Shown here: piece by piece, positions 17,852-27,492 of the stretch
How positions within the stretch are numbered: position 1 is the first letter of the stretch
Layout of the letters: each line of letters starts with the position of its first letter
Notes under the pieces: model-generated
Told to the model about the DNA's origin: nothing
Seen by the model: the letters and a program-made list of their open reading frames with translations, nothing else
Databases searched by the model: none
Assembly (NCBI GenBank): GCA_014379625.1
Contig: JACMLJ010000006.1
Span: 62,001-126,000, forward strand
Direction: 5' to 3'
From: Ferruginibacter sp.
Lineage (GTDB): Bacteria; Bacteroidota; Bacteroidia; Chitinophagales; Chitinophagaceae
Length of the DNA stretch: 64,000 nucleotides
Made by a program: the position numbers and the translations under genes

Positions 17852-20671
17852 TTACAAAAACCTTCCGGTATAACTTTCCTTACATTTTTTTAAATCGTTT
17901 GGTTTCCCTGCAAATACCAGGTTACCGCCACCATCGCCCGCTTCGGGGCCCAGGTCGATCACCCAATCGGCGCTCCGGATAACATCTGTATTGTGTTCAA
18001 TAACCAGTATGGTATGCCCCTGTTCTATCAGCGCATTAAAGGAGGTCAGTAATTTTTTTATATCATGAAAATGAAGTCCGGTAGTGGGTTCATCAAAAAT
18101 GAAAAGGATATTGCCCTGCGATTTCCCCTTGCCGAGGAAAGAAGCCAGCTTTACCCTTTGCGCCTCTCCGCCCGATAAGGTATTGCTCGACTGCCCAAGT
18201 TTTACATAACCCAGCCCCACATCACTTAAGGGCCGGATCTTTTTTGCCACATCGGGTTCATCTGAAAAAAATAAGACGGCATCATCCACGCTCATTTCCA
18301 ACACATCATGGATACTGTTGCCTTTATATTCCACTTCCAGCACTTCTTCTTTAAATCTTTTACCCCCGCATACTTCGCAGGTTAAATGAACATCTGCCAG
18401 GAATTGCATTTCTACTACCTGCTCTCCTTCTCCTTTACAGGCATCGCATCTTCCACCATCCACATTAAAAGAAAAATGCTTTGGCTGAAATCCCCGCATT
18501 TTGCTCAGCGGCTGCTTACTGTACAGCTCCCTGATTTCATCATACGCTTTAATATAAGTAACCGGGTTGCTCCGTGAAGATTTCCCAATTGGGTTCTGGT
18601 CCACCATTTCTATTTGAGCAAGCGAATCCAAATCTCCCTTAACAGACCTATGTATACCTGCCTTTTCAACCCCTTCACCTTTTAGCTTTTGGAGGGCCGG
18701 GTATAATATTTGCTTCACGAGGGTAGTTTTACCGCTTCCGCTTACACCACTTACTACGCAAAACACATTTAATGGAAATTCTACTGAAATATTTTTAAGA
18801 TTATTTTGTCTCGCGCCTTCTACCATAATACTCCTGTTCCATTTTCGCAGGAGTTTAGGCGCTTCTATTTTTAGTGTTCCTTTTAAATATTTCCCAGTCA
18901 GACTTTTTTCATCGGCAATCAATTCGTCATAATTTCCGGCAGCCACTACTTCTCCGCCCAGGTGACTGGCCAGGGGGCCCATATCAATAATATAATCCGC
19001 CTCCCTCATCATCATTTCATCATGTTCCACCACCACTACAGTATTGCCAAGATCCCTTAACTCTTTTAATACACTGATCAAACGCACGGTATCCCTGCTG
19101 TGCAAACCAATAGAAGGTTCATCTAAAATGTATAATGAATTAGTGAGATTGCTGCCAAGGCTGCGGGTAAGTTGTATGCGCTGACTTTCGCCCCCGCTTA
19201 AAGAATTGGCCAGGCGGTTTAAGGTAAGGTACCCCAATCCCACATCCATCAATGTTTTAATACGGTGATGAATTTCGGTTAAAATTCTTTTGGACACCTG
19301 CTGCTGGTATTCGCTTAAATGTAATTCATCAAACCATACTTTCAGGTACTTAACCGGCATCGTGCATAATTGCCCGATATGTTTATCAGCAACTTTTACG
19401 TACAGCGCTTCTTTTCGCAACCGGTAGCCTTTGCAATCGGGGCAAAGGGTGCGACCCCTGTACCGGCTCAATAAAACCCTGTACTGAACCTTGTATAAAT
19501 TTTGCTCTACTTCTTTAAAAAAGTCATTGATCCCGTTGGCTTGTGCATTACCTTCCCATAAAATCTGTACCTGCTCCTCTGTAAGATCAATAATTGGTTT
19601 ATGTACCGGAAAATCAACATGCTTCGCGGCCCTTATAAATTGTTCCTTCCACTGTCCCAGCTTTTCACCTTTCCAGGGTGCAACAGCTCCTTCGTATACG
19701 CTTAACTGTTTATTGGGAATTACCAGGTCAGCGTCAATACCCAGCACCTGGCTAAAGCCCTCACAAGTGGGACAGGCGCCAAACGGATTGTTGAACGAAA
19801 ATAAGTTGGGTACCGGCTCTTCAAAACGGATATCATCCAATTCAAATTTATTACTGAATGCAATCAGGCGATCGCCATTGATCTCTATCATCAGCTCACC
19901 CTCACCCTCATAAAATGCGGTGCCTACAGAATCACTGATACGGTGCTTGTCATCCTCATCAAAATCCTTTACCACCAGGCGGTCTATTAAAAGATAAGTC
20001 AAAGCCTTTTGCTTTGGGTTTCCAATTTTTTTAGCAACTGTATCATCCCCCAATACTTCTTCAATCCGCAAAATTTCATTATTGCTGTACAGGCGCGAAA
20101 ACCCTTTTTGAATTAAGATATTCAGTTCTTCCTTTACATCCCGGTTAACATGCTGCTTAAAAGCCACCAGGATCAATACTTTATCTCCCGCAGATAAACG
20201 ATCAATCGCTTTTACTACATCCTCCACATCATCCTTCTTTACTTCTCTTCCGCTCACCGGCGAAATTGTTTTTCCCGCGCGGGCAAATAAGAGCCGGAGA
20301 TAGTCATATATTTCGGTCATACTGCCAACGGTACTTCTTGGCGTGCGGGTGGTCACTTTTTGCTCAATGGCTATTGCAGGGCATAAACCTTTTATGAAAT
20401 CCACATCCGGCTTATTCATACGTTGCATAAACTGCCTGGCATAACTACTTAAACTTTCCGCGTACCGGCGCTGTCCTTCCGCAAATAAGGTATCAATGGT
20501 TAATGAGGATTTACCCGATCCTGACACACCGGTAACCACTACCAGCTTATTTCGTGGTATGGTAACCGTTACGTTTTTTAAATTGTGCGTTCTTGCCCCT
20601 TTTATAAAAATCCCGTCAGCACTTACAGCCGGAATTATTTGCTTCTTTTTATTGATTATTTTTGTTGCCAT
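17852..20671 (-). CDS. uvrA: Excinuclease ABC subunit A
   Basis: UvrA recognises DNA damage and loads UvrB in nucleotide excision repair. The protein has 939 residues from the chosen ATG, which matches the family. It contains two ABC ATPase modules: Walker A GVSGSGKSSL and GVSGSGKTTL, with signatures LSGGESQRIQL and LSGGEAQRVKL. Zinc-binding CxxC pairs are visible (CPTC, CPDC, CDAC, CEVC). The frame continues 42 codons upstream, but that part is not conserved-looking. A TACTTTTG box (plus-strand 20684-20691) just ahead of this ATG also supports the shorter form. It is convergent with the trehalase gene. Confidence 0.96.
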   Translation of the reverse strand: MATKIINKKKQIIPAVSADGIFIKGARTHNLKNVTVTIPRNKLVVVTGVSGSGKSSLTIDTLFAEGQRRYAESLSSYARQFMQRMNKPDVDFIKGLCPAIAIEQKVTTRTPRSTVGSMTEIYDYLRLLFARAGKTISPVSGREVKKDDVEDVVKAIDRLSAGDKVLILVAFKQHVNRDVKEELNILIQKGFSRLYSNNEILRIEEVLGDDTVAKKIGNPKQKALTYLLIDRLVVKDFDEDDKHRISDSVGTAFYEGEGELMIEINGDRLIAFSNKFELDDIRFEEPVPNLFSFNNPFGACPTCEGFSQVLGIDADLVIPNKQLSVYEGAVAPWKGEKLGQWKEQFIRAAKHVDFPVHKPIIDLTEEQVQILWEGNAQANGINDFFKEVEQNLYKVQYRVLLSRYRGRTLCPDCKGYRLRKEALYVKVADKHIGQLCTMPVKYLKVWFDELHLSEYQQQVSKRILTEIHHRIKTLMDVGLGYLTLNRLANSLSGGESQRIQLTRSLGSNLTNSLYILDEPSIGLHSRDTVRLISVLKELRDLGNTVVVVEHDEMMMREADYIIDMGPLASHLGGEVVAAGNYDELIADEKSLTGKYLKGTLKIEAPKLLRKWNRSIMVEGARQNNLKNISVEFPLNVFCVVSGVSGSGKTTLVKQILYPALQKLKGEGVEKAGIHRSVKGDLDSLAQIEMVDQNPIGKSSRSNPVTYIKAYDEIRELYSKQPLSKMRGFQPKHFSFNVDGGRCDACKGEGEQVVEMQFLADVHLTCEVCGGKRFKEEVLEVEYKGNSIHDVLEMSVDDAVLFFSDEPDVAKKIRPLSDVGLGYVKLGQSSNTLSGGEAQRVKLASFLGKGKSQGNILFIFDEPTTGLHFHDIKKLLTSFNALIEQGHTILVIEHNTDVIRSADWVIDLGPEAGDGGGNLVFAGKPNDLKKCKESYTGRFL

Positions 20672-20683
20672 TATTTTCTTTTG

Positions 20684-20691
20684 CAAAAGTA
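20684..20691 (-). promoter_or_regulatory. Candidate Bacteroidota -7 box for uvrA
   Basis: On the minus strand the sequence is TACTTTTG, which fits TAnnTTTG and lies 12 bp before the chosen uvrA start. No good -33 TTTG was found at the usual distance. Confidence 0.35.
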
Positions 20692-20966
20692 ACGCCTTGC
20701 ATTTTCCTTCCGAAATAAAAGTGAAATTCTTCTTAAAATCCGGTTCTTGTATTATTTCGTTAATGGGAAAGATTACATTTAATGTAGTAACCGTCAAAAA
20801 AGAAAGTTAAAAAATAATTTGGCGGTTTAGAAATTAATCATATTTTCACAGTCCAATATCCAGTAAAGTGAAAAGCCACGATGCCTATCTCCATTAGACT
20901 TCTACGCTAAATTCTCATTATTGGTTCCAAACAAAAGTCCTAAACCAACAAAAACTGTAGAAGTTT

Positions 20967-21548
20967 ATGAAATGCCTTATTAATTTAACCGATCAACAAT
21001 TGGTGCATCTATACATGGATGGCAACACCAACGCCCTTGCAACCTTAGTGACCCGCTACAAGGACAGGATTTACACTTCAATTTATTTGCTTGTAAAAGA
21101 CAAGTACATGGCGGAAGACCTTTTCCAGGATGTGTTTATCCGTATTATTGACACGCTAAAAGGCGGTCGATACAAAGATGAAGGTAAATTTTTACCCTGG
21201 GCCCTGCGTATTGCGCACAATATGTGTGTAGATCATTTCAGGAAGATCAAGCGTAGCCCGAGTATCAAAACCAGTGATGACCGGGATATTTTTGAAGTCC
21301 TGAATTTTTCTGAGCCAAGCGCAGAAACCCGCATGATGCAATCCCAAAGTCATGAAAGAGTTAGAAAAATGATTGATATGCTCCCCGATGACCAGCGTGA
21401 AGTGATCATCCTTCGACATTATGCCGATTTAAGCTTTAAAGAGATCGCTGATCTTACCAAATGCAGCATCAATACAGCTTTGGGCCGTATGAGATACGGT
21501 TTGATCAATATGCGCAAGATGATGACAGAAAAACAAATCGCGTTATAA
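20967..21548 (+). CDS. RNA polymerase ECF-type sigma factor (sigma-70 family)
   Basis: The 193-residue protein has the two-domain layout of ECF sigma factors. Region 2 is seen in AEDLFQDVFIRIIDTLKGG and WALRIAHNMCVDHFRK (residues about 50-95). Region 4 is seen in LPDDQREVIILRHYADLSFKEIADL followed by the recognition helix SINTALGRMRYG near residues 140-180. It would direct RNA polymerase to a specific promoter set. No anti-sigma gene sits beside it, so its trigger cannot be told from context. A strong terminator follows at 21581-21607, indicating a single-gene transcript. Confidence 0.92.
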   Translation: MKCLINLTDQQLVHLYMDGNTNALATLVTRYKDRIYTSIYLLVKDKYMAEDLFQDVFIRIIDTLKGGRYKDEGKFLPWALRIAHNMCVDHFRKIKRSPSIKTSDDRDIFEVLNFSEPSAETRMMQSQSHERVRKMIDMLPDDQREVIILRHYADLSFKEIADLTKCSINTALGRMRYGLINMRKMMTEKQIAL

Positions 21549-21580
21549 TATGCTATAAACCCATTTAATAATTATTTCTA

Positions 21581-21607
21581 AAGCCCTCCCCGGTGGAGGG
21601 CTTTTTT
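21581..21607 (+). terminator. Rho-independent terminator after the sigma factor gene
   Basis: A 9-bp perfect stem (AAGCCCTCC at 21581-21589 with 21595-21603), a 5-nt loop and a run of T residues make a textbook terminator. Confidence 0.9.
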
Positions 21608-21936
21608 ATAGTGCATCTCGTCCGCCAGGGAGGGAGGGCCATCGAAGAATGCACGAAAAGGTGAAAAAACTGACAATAAGTTCTAACTTTTTTGCATTAG
21701 TGCCTTACCTGGCATTGAGTCATTTTCAAATTTTCCCATTTGAAATTCAGGCTCCTCATTTAGTGGTATCCATCGATGCGGATAATTTAGTGTCAGCGCG
21801 ATAAAAACCACAAACAAGTTATCAGTTTTTTGGTAGATTATTTACCAGTGGAATTGGGCGTTTTTTCATTAGCACATTAGCCAATTAGCATATTTAAAAT
21901 ACAAGCTCTCCCTTTAGTTTAATCCCTCCGGTTAGT
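21608..21936. other. Intergenic region without a gene
   Basis: No convincing reading frame is present between the sigma-factor terminator and the dsbD stop. The only structure noticed is an octanucleotide array at 21868-21891. Confidence 0.5.
21868..21891. repeat. Octanucleotide phrase array
   Basis: Three consecutive 8-nt words, ATTAGCAC, ATTAGCCA and ATTAGCAT, lie between the sigma factor and dsbD. The same word family, reverse-complemented, is found at 30664-30695. Confidence 0.55.
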
Positions 21937-23967
21937 TTAGGGGTTAAGTAAGCTCTTGTTGTACAACTCTTTTACCTTTGCCAAATGAGCAATAAATTCA
22001 TTTGCGCCTTTAGTGGCATCATAGCCGTATCCCCCTTCTATGAGCAGTTTACCCTCGCCGTTTACAAACACATAATTAGGCTGACCCGAAGCTTTTATCA
22101 ATTGTTGTTGCAGGTCTTCATACTTATCGCCGATGGTTTCAATTTTAGCATTAAGCAACGGTGAGAACCTTTTTTCTTCATCCGGTAACTCTGCATTATA
22201 ATCGCTGAACAAGGAAGCAACCACAAAATCATTTTTCATAAGCCTGCCCACTTCAGGATCTATCCATATTTTTGATTCAAACTCACGGCAATTGACACAT
22301 TGAATACCGGTAAAATCAATCATCAAAGGTTTATTGAGCGCTTTTGAAGCAGCCAATGCCTCATCATAATCGTAATAAATAACCAGGCCATTATTGATAG
22401 CCGCACCCGGTTCATATTTTTTGAGATCGGCAACATATTTCCGGGGTGGGTTCGCCAAACTAACTTTATTTTCCGGGGAGATAGACAATTCAGCGTTATT
22501 CCTGTTTCCAATCACATTAAAATCCTGGGTGCCCATTGGCGGAACAAAGGCTGATACTGCTTTTAGCGGGGCGCCCCAAAGCCCGGGTACCAGGTAAACT
22601 GCAAAAGATAAAGACAGGATCGCCAGGAACAACCTTGACACAGAAACAAACGGTAATCCAAAATCATTTCTCGGACTTTCGCTATCATTTTTAAACCGGA
22701 TTTTACCCAGTAAATACATTCCCAATAATACGAAGATGACGATCCACAATACAATAAATACCTCCCTGTCCAATATCCTCCAGCCTTTATCAAGATCCGC
22801 ATTACTCAAAAATTTAAGCGCCAGTGCCAGCTCTAAAAAGCCCAAAACCACTTTCAACGCATTTTGCCAGCCGCCACTTTTGCCCAATGAACTCAGCAAA
22901 GAGGGAAAAAAAGCAAAGACGGCGAAGGGCAGGGCAAGCCCGAAACCAAATCCAAACATCCCAATTACGGGTGCGATTTTTCCTGCAGCGGTAGAAAGCC
23001 CCAGAAGTGACGCGACGAAATTTCCTGTGCAACTAAAAGATACGATCACCAGGGTTAAAGCCATAAAGAAAATACCTGAATAGCTCCCCACCCCAGCTTT
23101 ACTATCAATTGTATTTGACCAGGACGCAGGCAGGTTAATTTCAAATGCGCCCAAAAAGGATGCGCCAAAAATAATAAAGAGCAGGAAAAGAAAAACATTG
23201 AAGATCCAGTTGGTTGATAAATTATTCAATGCGTTTTTAGGGAGCACGGTAGCTACCAAAGCCCCCACCAGGGTATAGATAAGGATGATTGATATAGCAT
23301 ACAGCAGCGCGTTCTTTTTACCCTGCGCTTTTGTCTTGCTTCTTTTTGTAAAAAAGCTGATGGTGATAGGTACCAACGCATAAACGCAGGGCGTTAAAAA
23401 GCCTATTAGCCCGGCGAAAATCCCTGCCAGTAACAATGCCCACATCGACTTTGCCTGCAAACTACCCGAACTGTTGGCCACCATTTCTTTCGGTTCTTCC
23501 CGTTTAAATTGAAACTGCATCGACAACTTCTCTTCGCCGGAATCTATACTTTCGCCTTTTTTATAATAGTAATTGATGCTGCCTTTAATACGGATACTAT
23601 CACCTGCTGCTAATTTTATTTTCTGCTGCCATTGCACAGCATCAGTATAAAACCGGATAACCGTATTATTGAGTGCGGGTTCCGGAGCGGTTTGGGGGAT
23701 GCCGGTTTCAGCAACGCTATCCTTTACATATTTTTTGCTGGTTGAGTCAAAAATAAAACTTGTGTTAACTGCGAGGTCCCCAGGTATTTTTTGAATAGAA
23801 AAAAGCCGTACCCCTCTGGCCGGCATTGCTTTGATTATTAAAACAAATTCACCGTTACCATTGTTTTGCTTATCAAAACTAAACTGCACAGGTTGCTGAT
23901 CCTGTGCAGTTGAAATAAGCGATAAAAAAAATAAGGATATAATTAAAAACAGCTTATGTTTTATCAT
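21937..23967 (-). CDS. dsbD: Thiol:disulfide interchange protein DsbD-like
   Basis: DsbD passes electrons from cytoplasmic thioredoxin across the inner membrane to periplasmic thiol proteins. The 676-residue protein has a signal peptide, an N-terminal beta domain (about 25-150), a multi-span transmembrane part with the two membrane cysteines (LTPCVYALVPI and SFSCTGNF), and a C-terminal thioredoxin-like domain with CVNC at residues 557-560. The N-terminal domain has no cysteine at all, whereas in classic DsbD it carries a reactive pair. The small gene immediately upstream encodes a free-standing version that keeps the pair. The two genes are 16 bp apart and very likely one operon. Confidence 0.92.
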   Translation of the reverse strand: MIKHKLFLIISLFFLSLISTAQDQQPVQFSFDKQNNGNGEFVLIIKAMPARGVRLFSIQKIPGDLAVNTSFIFDSTSKKYVKDSVAETGIPQTAPEPALNNTVIRFYTDAVQWQQKIKLAAGDSIRIKGSINYYYKKGESIDSGEEKLSMQFQFKREEPKEMVANSSGSLQAKSMWALLLAGIFAGLIGFLTPCVYALVPITISFFTKRSKTKAQGKKNALLYAISIILIYTLVGALVATVLPKNALNNLSTNWIFNVFLFLLFIIFGASFLGAFEINLPASWSNTIDSKAGVGSYSGIFFMALTLVIVSFSCTGNFVASLLGLSTAAGKIAPVIGMFGFGFGLALPFAVFAFFPSLLSSLGKSGGWQNALKVVLGFLELALALKFLSNADLDKGWRILDREVFIVLWIVIFVLLGMYLLGKIRFKNDSESPRNDFGLPFVSVSRLFLAILSLSFAVYLVPGLWGAPLKAVSAFVPPMGTQDFNVIGNRNNAELSISPENKVSLANPPRKYVADLKKYEPGAAINNGLVIYYDYDEALAASKALNKPLMIDFTGIQCVNCREFESKIWIDPEVGRLMKNDFVVASLFSDYNAELPDEEKRFSPLLNAKIETIGDKYEDLQQQLIKASGQPNYVFVNGEGKLLIEGGYGYDATKGANEFIAHLAKVKELYNKSLLNP

Positions 23968-23983
23968 TATTGAAAGTAACGAT

Positions 23984-24436
23984 TTAATTCAGCGACACAT
24001 TAAATTTTTCAGTAGTTGGTGGCATGCAGATCCTGTCATTACAGATCATAGATTCTACTTCGCCGCTAATATTTGTTTTTATTTTTCCTTTTACAGTTAC
24101 CATTTGAACAAAATCCGCCCTGCCTTCAAAATATTTTACATTCACTTTAAAATTTTTGTCAAAATAACTGATCAGTTTCCCTTTTTCGCCCACTTTGCCC
24201 TCTAAAACCACCAATGCATTATTATTAAATTTAAACGTAGTAGGCACGGGCCCGCCTTCGGGAGTAAGCTGAGAATAGATATGCCATCCGGGTGGTGGTG
24301 TGGCGGTAATATGTATTTCGTATGTATTATTGGCTAACTTCTTTGCTGTATATGCCCAGCTAATTTTTTGCTGCGCATTTGTAGCGCCAAATATGAGCAC
24401 CATTACAAATGCAAAAGCTAATTTTTTCATATTCAT
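23984..24436 (-). CDS. Free-standing DsbD N-terminal (alpha) domain protein, periplasmic
   Basis: The 150-residue protein has a signal peptide (cleavage near ATNAQ) followed by one immunoglobulin-like domain of the DsbD-alpha type. The WHIYSQLTPEGGPVPT segment and the terminal MICNDRICMPP are typical. The two cysteines in ICNDRIC correspond to the redox pair of that domain. It lies directly upstream of a DsbD whose own N-terminal domain lacks cysteines, so it may act as the electron acceptor in its place. That is inference from the pair of sequences. A TACCTTTG -7-like box lies just ahead of the start. Confidence 0.87.
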   Translation of the reverse strand: MNMKKLAFAFVMVLIFGATNAQQKISWAYTAKKLANNTYEIHITATPPPGWHIYSQLTPEGGPVPTTFKFNNNALVVLEGKVGEKGKLISYFDKNFKVNVKYFEGRADFVQMVTVKGKIKTNISGEVESMICNDRICMPPTTEKFNVSLN

Positions 24437-24449
24437 GTATTATTTTGGG

Positions 24450-24457
24450 CAAAGGTA
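24450..24457 (-). promoter_or_regulatory. Candidate -7 box for the dsbD operon
   Basis: The minus-strand sequence TACCTTTG fits TAnnTTTG and lies 13 bp before the start codon of the first gene. No clear -33 box was found. Confidence 0.35.
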
Positions 24458-24510
24458 CAAACCAGGGATTTACCGCATTGTCGCATAAGTTACATTGGGC
24501 TCATTTAACA

Positions 24511-25182
24511 TTAGTTTAGCTGAAACAAATGCCTGAATACTTTTTTACCATCCTCATTGCCAAGCTCATTGCTGCAGGCCCTCTCCGGGTGTGGCATCAT
24601 ACCATATACATTTCTTTCCTTGTTACAAATGCCTGCGATATTGTGAAGGGCGCCATTTGGGTTACTTTCTGCATTAACGGTACATTTCTCATCACAATAC
24701 CGGTAAATTATTTGCCGGTGCATTTCCAGGTCTTCCAGGGTTTTGTCATCGGCAAAATACCTGCCTTCACCATGGGCAACTGGGATTTTTAAAGCTTCGC
24801 AGCTAACAGCGGCAGCTTCTTTTATGAATACATTTTTACAAACAAATTGCTGATGGATATTGCGTAACAGTACCCCGGGCAATAAACCGCACTCACATAA
24901 AATCTGGAAACCGTTGCAAATACCTAAAACCTTACCCCCTTTACCGGCAAATTCAATCACGGACTGCATCATCGGACTGAACTTGGCAATGGCGCCACAA
25001 CGGAGGTAATCGCCATAGCTAAAACCACCCGGTAATACAATGCAATCTTCTGAGGAAAACATGCCCAGGTCCCGGTCTTTGTGCCAAAGTTCCATTACCT
25101 CCTGTTTCAAATCTGTTCGGAGGGCTTCTATTATATCCCTGTCGCAGTTACTGCCGGGAAATACTACAACGCCAAATTTCAT
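24511..25182 (-). CDS. purQ: Phosphoribosylformylglycinamidine synthase, glutamine amidotransferase subunit
   Basis: PurQ supplies ammonia from glutamine to PurL in the fourth step of purine synthesis. The 223-residue class I amidotransferase starts with [16 protein letters not shown]. It has the nucleophile Cys89 in [18 protein letters not shown] and the His-Glu pair in [14 protein letters not shown]. This is the stand-alone small subunit; its partner genes purL and purS are not in the window. It appears to be transcribed alone or with the downstream-facing neighbours on the same strand. A TATTTTTG box at 25228-25235 may be its promoter. Confidence 0.95.
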   Translation of the reverse strand: MKFGVVVFPGSNCDRDIIEALRTDLKQEVMELWHKDRDLGMFSSEDCIVLPGGFSYGDYLRCGAIAKFSPMMQSVIEFAGKGGKVLGICNGFQILCECGLLPGVLLRNIHQQFVCKNVFIKEAAAVSCEALKIPVAHGEGRYFADDKTLEDLEMHRQIIYRYCDEKCTVNAESNPNGALHNIAGICNKERNVYGMMPHPERACSNELGNEDGKKVFRHLFQLN

Positions 25183-25227
25183 ATCGGTGTGATTATTAAA
25201 TATTCAAATCTTAAGACAATTGCATTG

Positions 25228-25235
25228 CAAAAATA
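25228..25235 (-). promoter_or_regulatory. Candidate -7 box for purQ
   Basis: The minus-strand sequence TATTTTTG fits TAnnTTTG, 45 bp before the purQ start. The upstream gene ends only 16 bp away, so the promoter would overlap its 3' end. Confidence 0.3.
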
Positions 25236-25250
25236 CAAATACCATTCTAA

Positions 25251-26300
25251 TTATCGTGCGAAGTAACTGAATGCTATTACAAATGCTACCATGGTCCAAT
25301 GCAAAGCAAGTGGAAACCATTTATTTGCAGGATATAAAAAGCCCGCTCCCATTATTGCAGCGATAGGTATGGCACTTAATATCCAGTAAACAAAGGAATG
25401 AGCGTCGTTGATAAAGGGAATAAACAAAGCAATCAGCATATAAAAGAAAATAATGTTCCAGCTTTTGCGTGCATGTACCAACTGGCGCCTAAAATTTTTC
25501 TGCACATAAAACAACCCTGCAATAATCATAATTGAAACCAGGCTGATTGACACAAGTGCCCACCAGGACCTGTCAAAATGGGGTAGCCTGATAGCTACAC
25601 CTGGTAAATGATAACCACGCCATTTATCGGCTAAAAATATCCATGCCAGCAAAAAATAATAAGGAACGATAATACCCAGCAGGGCCACTACCCATTCAGA
25701 AACTTTGAATACCCTGCTTAACAATAATCCAACAGCAATAAGCGCTGCAAAGGCAATAGCGGGAAAATAAAAAAAAGAAGACAGGCCTATCGCGATCCCA
25801 ATATTAAAAAGGGAGGTTTTTGCATGCTGGTCGTTGTGCAACCTGCTCATCTTCGACCACACCCAGATTAATAGAGTATTAATAATAAGCGGCGCTGATA
25901 ATACATTCCAATCTGCAAAAAGGGAGGTGATTAGCAAATATGACATGGCGCTGAGGTAATTGGATTTTTGCATCAACCGCTGATCATTCACCATCCCATT
26001 AAAGTAAATAGCCTGGGTAAATAACAATAAAAATGTAATGAGCGGGTAAATTAACGGCAGGGTTTTCCCAACAGCCGACAGTTGAAATAACAAGCCTTTA
26101 AAAAGAAAGCCGTCTGTTTGCCGGGTTACGGGTACCACCGGGTGGATAAACATAGGCATCTTAAGCAGCAACCCGTAAATCAATAACAAAAAAGTATTGT
26201 AAGGATTATTGGATTTGAATACGCCTGTCACGTGTATAATGATTTTTTTTACCGTCCTTTTGTGGGAGGCCGTGAAATAGTGATGTTGATTGCCCTGCAA
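25251..26300 (-). CDS. Polytopic membrane protein, DUF6427-like
   Basis: This 349-residue protein has about nine or ten hydrophobic segments and no soluble domain. The start GVFKSNNPYNTFLLLIYGLLL resembles the N-terminus of DUF6427 proteins, which are found widely in Bacteroidota and have no known function. If that similarity is right, translation may begin at a GTG at 26231, just before this segment, rather than at the upstream ATG at 26300, because the first 23 residues look unrelated. The neighbours on the same strand are purQ downstream and a DUF1361 gene upstream. Confidence 0.65.
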   Translation of the reverse strand: MQGNQHHYFTASHKRTVKKIIIHVTGVFKSNNPYNTFLLLIYGLLLKMPMFIHPVVPVTRQTDGFLFKGLLFQLSAVGKTLPLIYPLITFLLLFTQAIYFNGMVNDQRLMQKSNYLSAMSYLLITSLFADWNVLSAPLIINTLLIWVWSKMSRLHNDQHAKTSLFNIGIAIGLSSFFYFPAIAFAALIAVGLLLSRVFKVSEWVVALLGIIVPYYFLLAWIFLADKWRGYHLPGVAIRLPHFDRSWWALVSISLVSIMIIAGLFYVQKNFRRQLVHARKSWNIIFFYMLIALFIPFINDAHSFVYWILSAIPIAAIMGAGFLYPANKWFPLALHWTMVAFVIAFSYFAR

Positions 26301-26444
26301 AAGTGAGCAATAATTATTGGTTTAAGAAATAGTTTTACTTTTCATCAACAACGCCTGGTTTTTTAACGGCAGTTTTAAAATGACACTGCTATTACTTTCC
26401 GGTGACTGGCAGGCTTAATTTTGAATAGATGGCACCTGCCAAAC

Positions 26445-27131
26445 TCAGCGGCCACTATTGGTTTTTGGGGTATCAGCGCTCTTGTTAAAAGTGATTGCAG
26501 TTGCAGTTAGTATTTTAACCATAAAATACAATAAGCTGAATAACCCGGTAAACAGCAGCGTTATGGCCCATGTACGGTAATAATCAACAGGAAAGAAAAA
26601 ACGCAGGGCTATTTCTTTACTCAGCTCCATTGGATTTGTAATAATATCCCAGCTATTCCAGCGCAGGAACCTGCCAAGGTACACACCAAAAGAACCCATA
26701 AATAAACATAACACGATTAATTTATTAGTAGCCGGGATCCCAATCTTTTTCAAAAAGAACTTCTCAACTTTATACAGGGAAGCAAAAGCCATGAGCAGCC
26801 CAACGATTGCTGAAGCAAATAACAAAACAGCATCATACCAAATGGGGACATTTGTCTTTGTTTCAAGATGGACCAGGTCGGTAATGATGTACAATGCATT
26901 GGGAAAAAACAGTAACCACCCTGCCAATAAAACCCCGGCCTTCCATTTGTTGGCGGCTCTTTTCCAGGACAGGTATGAACTTAGCTGGTAAGGTATCCAT
27001 GCTAAAAATAAATTCCATAAAAGAAAAATAAAGCGAATGCTGCCGGAATACAGCATCCTGCAAATAATCATGGCCGTTATGAACGCAATAAATAGAGCCA
27101 GTAATTTTTGAAAGTCTGATAATTTTATCAT
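26445..27131 (-). CDS. DUF1361 family membrane protein
   Basis: The 228-residue protein has seven or so membrane spans. The segments LWNLFLAWIPYQLS and GWLLFFPNALYIITDLVHL are typical of the DUF1361 family of small integral membrane proteins. No enzymatic residues can be pointed out and the family has no established role. Its start is one base from the stop codon of the diacylglycerol-kinase-family gene upstream, so the two are one operon. Confidence 0.83.
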   Translation of the reverse strand: MIKLSDFQKLLALFIAFITAMIICRMLYSGSIRFIFLLWNLFLAWIPYQLSSYLSWKRAANKWKAGVLLAGWLLFFPNALYIITDLVHLETKTNVPIWYDAVLLFASAIVGLLMAFASLYKVEKFFLKKIGIPATNKLIVLCLFMGSFGVYLGRFLRWNSWDIITNPMELSKEIALRFFFPVDYYRTWAITLLFTGLFSLLYFMVKILTATAITFNKSADTPKTNSGR

Positions 27132-27132
27132 G

Positions 27133-27492
27133 CTATAATTTTAAGCAGCCTATTATTTTAGGAAAAAAAATTATAATACCAGTTACTACACTTCCCGCTG
27201 CTGCCAGCAATACAGCCCCGGCTGAAACATCCTTAATAATTTTAATGGCAGGATGGATATCTTTTGTAATCGTATCACACAAATACTCAATCGCGGTATT
27301 TACCAGTTCAAGCGCCATTACCAGCATTGAACAACCAATGATAAAAAGCCATTCGGTATTACTGATTGTTAAAATAAATCCGGCAATCGTAACTATTAAC
27401 AATACCATTAAATGCACCCTGAAGTTCAATTGCGTTCTAAAACAGTACTGTATGCCGTGCCAGGCGTGTCCAAAGGAGTTGAGCAATTTCAT
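27133..27492 (-). CDS. dgkA: Diacylglycerol/undecaprenol kinase family protein
   Basis: This small membrane kinase of 119 residues phosphorylates a membrane lipid alcohol, either diacylglycerol or undecaprenol, using ATP. The family core is visible as ALELVNTAIEYLCDTITKDIHPAIKIIKDVSAGAVLLAA, with the conserved Glu and Asn in the first helix and Lys-Asp-Ala/Ser-Gly in the second. Three membrane helices are present, the normal layout. Which lipid is used cannot be judged. It is followed after one base by the DUF1361 gene. Confidence 0.9.
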   Translation of the reverse strand: MKLLNSFGHAWHGIQYCFRTQLNFRVHLMVLLIVTIAGFILTISNTEWLFIIGCSMLVMALELVNTAIEYLCDTITKDIHPAIKIIKDVSAGAVLLAAAGSVVTGIIIFFPKIIGCLKL

